A stretch of DNA of 64,000 nucleotides from Dendrocalamus latiflorus (taxonomy: Eukaryota; Streptophyta; Magnoliopsida; Poales; Poaceae), in the NCBI GenBank assembly GCA_017311315.1, contig CM029658.1:33953327-34017326 (forward strand), in the 5' to 3' direction. A program made the position numbers and the translations under genes. This document shows positions 56,993 to 64,000 of the stretch, piece by piece. The notes beneath the pieces were generated by a model, which had not been told where the DNA came from, did not search any database, and saw only the letters and a list, made by a program, of their open reading frames with translations. Numbering within the stretch: position 1 is the first letter of the stretch; every line of letters begins with the position of its first letter.

Positions 56993-57514
56993 CTACTCTT
57001 CCGGCTCCCACTCAGGTCCGGCGAGGTACGGCGTGCGTTCTTCTTCTTCTTCTGCATCACTGTAGAACGTCCATCGGTTGCGGAACTGCATTGTAGGCGC
57101 TGTTGCTGGAATGGCAAGTCGTAGGTACTCTCGGCGATCATCTGCCATGCGTTGCCTTTCCTCCGGGCTGGGCGGCGTAGGCGAGGGCGGGGGTGTTGGC
57201 GTCCGCGGAGTGTACTCCTCAGGTTCATACTTCCTCTTGTACTCCTGGATGAGCTTGGTCATACTGATCTTGTACCGTCGACAGAGTTGAGTAACGGCCT
57301 TGCGTGCAGCTGCTTGTGCATTTGAACTTTTAAAGCTGTGGTGTACGACGTGTCCTCCAAGCTTGGTAGTGAAGTACAACCGTGTGAAATGGTATCCTCT
57401 TACTTCATCATCCATGGAATTGTAGATTGGTGTTCTTTTGAAACCAAGACTTCTTAGCAGCACTCGAAGAACTCTCCTCCATCCTCCTGACCTGCTATAG
57501 TTGCTTTGCGACAT
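56993..57514 (-). CDS. extra ORF upstream of gag (ORF0-like)
   Basis: 173 codons, same strand, between the PBS (57719-57731) and gag, starting MSQSNYSRSGGWRRVLRV. The N-terminal half is basic (RRVLRVLLRSLGFKR); the middle reads as a compact folded region (HFTRLYFTTKLGGHVVHH, AARKAVTQLCRRYKI). Then comes a PTPPPSPTPPSP linker and an acidic tail (DAEEEEERTPYLAGPEWEPEE). No transmembrane segment or known catalytic motif. The unbroken frame in a young element suggests it is maintained. Its function is unknown; ORFs in this position are reported for some rice gypsy elements (from memory). Confidence 0.7.
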   Translation of the reverse strand: MSQSNYSRSGGWRRVLRVLLRSLGFKRTPIYNSMDDEVRGYHFTRLYFTTKLGGHVVHHSFKSSNAQAAARKAVTQLCRRYKISMTKLIQEYKRKYEPEEYTPRTPTPPPSPTPPSPEERQRMADDRREYLRLAIPATAPTMQFRNRWTFYSDAEEEEERTPYLAGPEWEPEE

Positions 57515-57718
57515 CTACAGCACGGCACAAGACGAGAGTCAGTTTAAAAACTTTCATTTTGCAGACCTTCAAGGTGAGAGGCAAGAATCCCTAAGAATAA
57601 GGTAAGAGAGTAAAGATTTTGCTAAATATCAGGTTTGGTTGTTTTGTCTTTAGAAAATAGGTTTTTGAATTCTTGAGACCACGACTATCTGACTAGGGTT
57701 TCGTCCTACAGTCGATAT

Positions 57719-57731
57719 GGCTCTGATACCA
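57719..57731 (-). promoter_or_regulatory. primer binding site (initiator Met tRNA)
   Basis: Minus strand TGGTATCAGAGCC, four bases from the LTR end, complementary to the 3' end of plant initiator Met tRNA. Confidence 0.95.
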
Positions 57732-57735
57732 TCTC

Positions 57736-60650
57736 TGTAGAGACCCGAATATACAAATCCGGACTCTCCTGTGTATCTTGCACTAGTCCAGGATCACGCT
57801 AGTGCACACAGTATAAACAAAGATGAAATATCGAACATATCATGATTTACTAAGAAAAGACTCAAATATTATTAATAATCATCAGAGTACGACCTTATGG
57901 TCAAGCTTACAATAGACTAGCCCGAAGGGCTTAACAAAAACTAGCAGCGGAAATCCAAAAGAAAGCGCAGCAGCCAATCGACACGCCCACAGGCAATCGA
58001 CTGGGGAGCGAAGTCCTAATCCGTGAAGTCCTCGTAGTAGCCTCCTTCTAGCAACTCCTGTTGATCTGGTCCCTCCTCTTCAACTGAGCAACATGGGCAT
58101 AAAGCCGTGAGTACATTGGTACTCAGCAAGTCGTTTGTAACAAATAAATGCAATATAGTATGCAAGGCTTAACAATGGATGGCTGAAAGGTTAATTTTGC
58201 ATAAAGCAACGATTTAAGGTAAATACACTAAATAGATTGAAAAGCGAATTTAACAACAGACACTAAGTAGATAACCAAAAGAACTGAATGTAACCACAAG
58301 TGAACTGACCATTCACTTTCCAGCTCAAACCAACCAAAATTTCATAAAGAACTCTACCCCTCGTGTGAAATCACCGAGCATTGTCCATGACCGAGGACAC
58401 GGCTATTCGAATAGTTTTACACTCTGCAGAGGTTGCACAACTGTACCCACACGATGTGATAATCCTCACGTTAAAGATAATCACAACAAGGCTTTTACAA
58501 TGATCCATCTCCACCCGATCCCACTCGCTAAGGATTCGCCGTCGAGTAGGGTAACCCCCTAGTCGATAATTGCCCCCTCTTGCGCCACACAACATCAGTA
58601 GTAAAACCAAAGTGGAGACTTCACAAATTATTATGCCAGGTCTATCCCATACTAGACATGTGGTTTGCACGATTAAGCTCAGATCAATGGCGCACAAAGT
58701 TAAGTCCTTAGGTATTACCCAGGCGAAGCATCCACATCCCAATGTGCATCCTGCACCCCCTTTACTGCACGATCATTCGCCCAAGTGAAAACCAATTTTG
58801 TATAACCAATGCCCATGACACTACCCATGTCATGACAACAAGTTTTACAATCCGTGGTTAACCACCACATTCAAGTTTACCATTAAGTCAAGATTAAATA
58901 ACCACATGTGATGATAAACCCAACGTGCTAGTAATAAGCATGGCTAAGCATTTCAGACGTATGCCCATGTGACAACTATTATTGCATCACTAAATAATTA
59001 CCCATCCTATGGTGACAATATAATCAGGGTATTCAAATTATCAAGGAGGGATTAATCAATTTGGACAATAACTACCAATACAAGGGTTTTATAATAAAGT
59101 AGCAATGCAAGATAATTTAAAACAAAGTAATACATAATAGATTTGAAAACTAGGTTCAACATGATCAAAGGACACGACTTGCCTTGGCCTTGCTCAGCTG
59201 AGGGTTCTTGGTCTTCAAATCCAACTTCCGCTCCCTCGAACACGCGATCTAACGAGAGAGAAAACGAGACGAAAAGACAAAATAAATTCAAATAAAATTC
59301 AAATGAACTCCAAAAACTTTCAAACCTGAACCAAAAGGTAGAGCTCAATTTTAGATGAATTTAGGAAAAAGAACGGGGTCAATCGGAGCTAGGACGAGGG
59401 AGAACGGGCTCTTGGAAAATTGGATCTAAAGGAAAATCGGGGAAAATCGGAAATTGCACTGTGCTGTGGACCGGGCGCATGGAGAGCTGGGTCTACAGTA
59501 GGCTCGGCTCACGGAACAGTACGGCTGACTGGGCTGCTGGTGCAAGCGGCTAGGGCTGACGTGGTAGACACGTGGCGACACGTGTGCGGTTTTGGCTGAC
59601 GTGGCAGCTGACTGGGCATAGCTGATGTGGCGGGTTTACGGGTGCACGGCTGACAAGTGGGCCCAGTGTGTCAGCGGCTCGGCGCACGGGAGACCCGGTG
59701 CACGAGAAGGCGAAGCGGCGGGCGCGACTGGCGTCAGCGCTGGCGTGGCGGCGCGGGGACCGAGGCGGCGCGGACGGAGCGGCCGAGGCGCGGGCGCGTC
59801 CGCTGGCGGCGTGGGGCACGGGCGGCGGGGTCTGGCTGGCGGGAGGGGTGACAGCGGCGACTGGCCGGTCGGCGGCGACCGAGGCGGCGGCGGAACTCAC
59901 CGGCGGCGACGAACGGCGAGCGCACAGACGGCGAGCTTCGGCGGCGAAGGCACGGGCGTCGGCAGACGGCGGAGAGCGGCGGCGGAGGCGGCGGCTCGGG
60001 ACGAGGGAGAAGCCCGGGGGTCAGCCCCCTTAAATACACGGACGCCGAGGCGTTCGACTCGGAGACGGCGGAGGAAAAACGGAAGGCGGCGGCGTCCCGA
60101 TCGGAGACGGAGAGGAGTCCGGGTCGGGAACGACGGGTCTGACGAGGCGGCCCCACCTGTCAGTGGCATGAGCGGGTGAGCGGCAGCGATGACGCGCGGG
60201 CGAAGCGGCAGCGGGGATGGGCGACGCGTGGCGCGCATCGAGCGGAGGGGTGCGGGCGCGGCTGGGCACGGATGCGTGCCGCGTGGCACGGGGCGGGGCA
60301 GGCCGGGCCGAGGGCGGGCGAGCTGGGCCGGCCGGCTGGTGGGTTTCGGCCCACTGGCCGGTTGGGATCTTCTTTTCTTTTTCTTTTTCAGAAATTCAAA
60401 TAAATTCATTTGAGCTCTAGAAAATAGCAAATAAATCCAGAAAAATCCAGGAAAATTCCAATAAATTCCTTGAGACACAGGGAACTCAAATAAAATAACT
60501 TTGGCAAATGTTCATGTTCGGATTATTCATATTAAATCCTTTTAATTCATAAAAACTCATTTAAGCTTTTAATTAATTCCAGAAAAATTCAAATGGTGAA
60601 TTTTATTTTAAAAGCTTCAAAAAAAATACTCTGAAAATCAGGATGTTACA
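57736..60650 (-). repeat. 5' LTR of the chromovirus
   Basis: 2,915 bp, same boundaries and orientation as the 3' LTR; ends TGTTACA at 60650 in plus orientation, followed by GGGTT. Confidence 0.95.
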
Positions 60651-60655
60651 GGGTT
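60651..60655. other. target site duplication GGGTT (right)
   Basis: Partner of 49247-49251. Confidence 0.95.
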
Positions 60656-61181
60656 CTTAGCAATGTTAATAGCAGAAGTGTTATCACAAAAGAGTGGAAC
60701 AATGTCTATGACCATCCAGAGTACCTGGCTGCAGCAACTGGCAGCAGCAATATACTCGGCCTCTGCAGTGGATTGTGCAACATTGGACTGCTTCCTAGAA
60801 GACTAAGAAACAAGAGAAGTGCCAATGAATTGACATGTGCCAGAAGTGCTCTTCCTATCTATCCTACAGCCAGCAAAGTCGGCGTCGGAGTAGGCTCTAA
60901 GGGAAAGACAGGAAGAGGAAGAGTACCAGATACCATAGTCTATGGTAGCTCGAAGGTACCAAAGGATGCGCTTCACCGCCTGGCGATGAGATACGCGAGG
61001 AGAAGCCTGAAACCGAGCACATAGACACACAGAGAAGTGTATGTTCGGTCTCAAGGTAGTGAGGTATAAGAGAGCCAATCATACTTCTGTACTCCTTTTG
61101 ATCAATTGGCTCGCCATTCTCATCTTGATCAAGTGAAGTTGAAGACGCCATCGGAGTTGATACTGGCTTGCCATCACTCAT
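60651..61181 (-). pseudogene. copia RT end and RNase H, N-terminal part
   Basis: Minus strand carries KPVSTPMA, EYRSMIGSL, then after a frame change LYLTTLRPNI, VKRILWYLRATIDYG, YSDADFAGCRIDRKSTSG (RNase H Asp in YSDAD). Frame breaks at about 61060 and a stop near 60800 make it non-functional. It continues, across the chromovirus, at 49251. Confidence 0.8.
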
Positions 61182-61243
61182 GTCAAAGCGTCTCAGAAGT
61201 CACGAGTGTACTTGCCCTGATGCAAAAAAGTACCCTCTCGAGT

Positions 61244-61816
61244 CTACTTGATCTGGAAGCCAAGAAAGAAGGTCAACTCGCCCATCATGCTCATCTCAAA
61301 CTCGGTGCTCATGACATCCGAGAACTGTGAAACAAGAGCATGAGAAGAACCGCCAAAGATGATATCATCCACATAAATCTGGACGAGTAGAAGGTCATTG
61401 CCATGCTTGCGAATGAACAAGGTCTTGTCTACCTTACCCATCTCAAACCCATGACTCAACAAATAGTACTTAAGCCTCTCATACCAAGCTCTAGAAGCTT
61501 GCTTAAGTCCATACAGGGCTTTGGAAAGCTTGTAGACATGGTTTGGGAATTTGGGGTTCTCGAAACCTGGAGGCTGTCTAATATAGACTTCTTCCTCAAT
61601 AAACCCATTGAGGAAGGCACTCTTGACATCCATCTGGTAAAGCTTGAAGCTCTTAGACGCTGCGAATGCAAGCAAGATCCTAATGGCCTCTAACCTAACT
61701 ACAAGGGCAAAGGTCTCCTCAAAATCTAAACCCTCAACCTGGGAGAAACCCTGAGCTACCAGTCTAGCCTTATTTCGAATGACTACCCCATCCTCACTCT
61801 GCTTGTTTTTGAACAC
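61244..61816 (-). pseudogene. copia reverse transcriptase
   Basis: 190 open codons: KARLVAQGFSQVEGLDFEET, YQMDVKSAFLNG (first catalytic Asp), PPGFENP, LSKALYGLKQASRAWYE and QIYVDDIIFG with the YVDD active site. Intact over this stretch, but separated from integrase and RNase H by stops and frame changes, so it is part of a dead pol. Confidence 0.85.
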
Positions 61817-61864
61817 CCACTTGGTACCTATGACATTATGACCTCTAGGGGGCTCAACAAGTGA

Positions 61865-63158
61865 CTAGACCTTGTTTCTCTCAAAGTTTTCCACCTCCTC
61901 ATGCATGGCATTGACCCTAGACTCATCAGAAAGAGCATGATTGACATCCTTGGGCTCGAAAGAGGCTACGAAAGCAGAGTGGAGACAGAAGTGAGACATG
62001 CCAGACTTTGAGCGTGTGTCACGCTCAAAGAGATCTCCAATCATCTGCTCTGAAGGATGGTCTTTTTGGATATGACGGGGAGGTCCTGGATGAGAGGAAG
62101 AAGTGGCCTCTACCTCATGAGCTGATGAGGTAGGAACAGAGCCACTAGATCCAGAAGATGTGGAAGGCATGGGCTGATCTCCTTGAGGTGCGATGGAAGA
62201 AGCAGGCACCTCAAGGGGAGGAGGAACTGGATTGGGTAGACGACCCTCATCTCCATCCACCTCATCGTCCATAAAGATGGGCTTGGACTGCTCTACTGAA
62301 CCTGAGATATCGGGCCTAGTCCCCAGACTGGCCTCATCGAAGGTCACCTCACAGGTCTCTACCATTTTGCTAGACTTGCAGTTACAAACCCTATAAGCCC
62401 ACGAATAAGTCGAGTAACCTAGAAAGATGCCATCACAAGATCGTGACTTGAACTTATCTAGCTTATCTAGATTCCCAGACTTCAGAATAAAGCACTTGTA
62501 ACCAAACACGCAAAAATGAGAGACACTGGGCTTTCGCCTGTATCTCAACTCATAAGAGGTGCGATGTAAGTGTGCCCTCAGAAAAACTTTGTTGGAAACA
62601 TGGCACACGGTGGCTATCGCCTCAGCCCAAAACTTCCTAGGTGTAGAGTACTCATCAAGCATCGTCCTGGCCATCTCGACCAAGGTATGGTTTTTCCTCT
62701 CCACCATGCCATTTTGCTGGGGGACGTATGGAGAAGAGAACTAGTGCTCTACACCTGTCTCATCGCAAAACCTCTCAAAGTAGGAATTCTTGAACTCCGT
62801 GCCATTGTCACTGCGGATTACTCGTAAGGCACCCGGGAGCTCAACAGAAAGCCTACTAAAAACCCCAAAAATGGGTAAATGTCTTATCTTTCGAGGCTAA
62901 GAAAAACACTCAAGAGTACCTCGAGAAGTCATCGACCATGACAAGAACATACCACTTCCCTCCTGCTGACTGCACTTGAGCTGGACCAATTGTGTCCATG
63001 TGGAGCAACTGTCCTGGTGCATCGGTCATAGTCACTGTGACTGGAAGATGAGAAGCAGCAATCGTCTTGCCGTGCCGGCAAGGAGCGCAAACTAGATCTT
63101 TGACCATCTTGAGTTTAGGCAGACCACGAATGAGATCGTGGCCGCTAACTCGAGTCAA
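61865..63158 (-). pseudogene. copia integrase (zinc-binding and core), interrupted
   Basis: From right to left: KLKMVKDLVCAPCRHGK (end of the HHCC zinc-binding region), LLHMDTIGP with the first catalytic Asp, WYVLVMVDDFSRYS, then damaged frame (62710-62900), then MVERKNHTLVEMARTMLDE with the catalytic Glu, KFWAEAIATVCHVSNK, FGYKCFILK and FLGYSTYSWAYRV. A stop immediately precedes the ATG of the second part. A variable linker (Pro/Ser-rich, 62050-62250) joins to RT. Confidence 0.8.
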
Positions 63159-63191
63159 ATGGTCAAATCCAATATGACCAAGTCTCCTATA

Positions 63192-63988
63192 CTAGAAAGT
63201 GAGGTCACGGGACTCAGAAGCAACTAAACACCTGAGAGAATCACTAGAAGACTCAACAAAATCAGCACAAAAGATCATCCCATATCTAGAAATCCTGCAG
63301 ACTAGACTCCCCGAAGAATCAAGAATTTTGCAAGCATTTTTCTTAAAGCTTACCTCAAAACCGTCATCGGTAAGCTGGGAAACAGAAATCAAATTGTACT
63401 GTAGCTTACTCACTAAGGTAACATCTTTTAAAATGAAAGAATCATTAACGCGCATAGTACCTTTAGCGATGACGCGCCCAAAAGAGGCATCTCCGAAGGT
63501 GATCGTCTCATCACCTGGAGCTTTGGCTAGGGAAGAGAACCAACGAGAGTCTCCGATCATGTGTCAAGAACACCCGGAGTCCACATGCTAGACCTCTCCC
63601 TTCCCAGCCCGGCGAACCTGAGTCAAACAGAGAGAGATGACTTAGTACTGGGATAAATCAAAAATGATTTTGGCACCCAATACTGAGTCATACGACGAGC
63701 AAAAGAAGTAGTCACGCATGACTGACCTCTAGCTACCCAACACTCTCCATCGTTCAAAAAGCCAGAAGGTCTATGAACAGACCTGAAGCTGTTGCTGGGT
63801 CCGACTGCTATGGGAGAGCGAGTCGGAGCACTGACAACATGCCGATCTTGCTGCGGGTAGCTATCTCGATGGGGGAAATGAGATCTACCCTCAGGACGGT
63901 GGATATCACGACCAGAGACAAATCGAGGACGAAAATCAGAAAACTCAGAAAAACAAGTCCTCGATGCTGCCCAAACACATCAAACTGA
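63192..63988 (-). pseudogene. copia protease and end of gag, broken
   Basis: TFGDASFGRVIAKGTM, ILKDVTLVSKLQYNLISVSQL and SRYGMIFCADF are the typical stretch after the copia protease active site. The upstream part (63560-63988) has stops and shifts, and the active-site Asp motif is not readable. Window ends within this element. Confidence 0.7.
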
Positions 63989-64000
63989 TCAACCCTAGAC

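Larger units (their letters stand above)
49252..60650 (-). mobile_element. intact Ty3/gypsy chromovirus (Tekay/Del-like)
   Basis: 11,399 bp. Two 2,915-bp LTRs with TG...CA ends, 5-bp TSD GGGTT, initiator-Met PBS, PPT and an unbroken gag-pol frame with a C-terminal chromodomain. An extra 173-codon ORF lies between PBS and gag. I count about five LTR differences, all transitions, so the insertion is very recent. The integrase-end chromodomain, single gag-pol frame and long LTRs suggest the Tekay/Del lineage; rice RIRE3/RIRE8-type elements, described with an ORF before gag, are a plausible match from memory. It sits in the RNase H gene of the copia element. Confidence 0.95.
44723..64000 (-). mobile_element. 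decayed Ty1/copia element hosting the chromovirus
   Basis: Minus-strand element whose 3' LTR (44723-47365) is preceded on its coding side by a purine tract (AAGGGGGAGAT, 47366-47378). Pol domains run from about 63988 (protease) leftward through integrase and RT to RNase H, which is split at 60651 / 49251 by the chromovirus insertion; its 5' LTR is beyond the right edge. Long LTRs and about 1.6 kb between RNase H and the 3' LTR suggest a large-LTR copia lineage, not resolved further. Confidence 0.85.

Noticed and set aside
60651..63988. Autonomous copia element
   Set aside because: Stops and frame changes between protease, integrase, RT and RNase H, plus disruption by the chromovirus.

Overview
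The window is plant nuclear DNA, almost certainly from a grass (Poaceae; rice or a relative is my best guess, by inference). It is a gene-poor, repeat-rich region. The signs are nested Ty3/gypsy and Ty1/copia LTR retrotransposons with initiator-Met-tRNA primer-binding sites, grass-type CACTA elements with arrays of the TATCACAGACGGTT word, Helitrons with TC...CTAG ends, MITEs, and broken gene pieces with plant splice sites. I see no complete host gene.

Layout. 1-5492: 3' part of an internally deleted Ty3 chromovirus (gag, broken protease, integrase tail, 3.8-kb LTR), abutting a Helitron fragment (5493-6298). 7358-9398: a complete non-autonomous Helitron carrying a 34-bp minisatellite. 9557-9798: a two-exon gene scrap. 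10433-12738: a CACTA element with TSD TAT. 12992-13496: a solo copia LTR. 13679-18647 (minus): exons 1-3 of a malectin-like LRR receptor kinase gene that lacks its LRR and kinase exons. 19091-19367: a foldback MITE with a 9-bp TSD. 20043-23861: a non-autonomous copia element keeping only gag and protease, plus an Arg-rich repeat tail. 24825-26830 and 41810-43770: two copies of a segment with the first exons of further malectin-kinase relatives. 26907-28914: a second CACTA. 28975-31115 and 40432-41700: two copies of a gypsy-like leader. 32050-38884: an intron-containing coiled-coil reading frame, antisense to a Tat-type integrase remnant (39740-40440). It is interrupted by a solo copia LTR (33853-35910, TSD GTCTT) and by a PIF/Harbinger-like element (36200-38712, TSD TAA) that carries a PPR fragment and an ankyrin fragment. 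44723-64000 (minus): a decayed copia element. 49252-60650 (minus): an intact chromovirus inserted in the copia RNase H region.

The young chromovirus is the only element that looks capable of activity. It has two 2,915-bp LTRs differing at about five positions, a 5-bp TSD (GGGTT), PBS, PPT, an uninterrupted gag-pol frame with all catalytic residues, a C-terminal chromodomain and an extra upstream ORF. The most unusual objects are the gene-carrying PIF-like element, the gag-protease-only copia with its Arg-rich repeats, and a shared palindromic word (CGTGGTCG / CGACCACG with GTCGTAAG) in three otherwise unrelated repeats.
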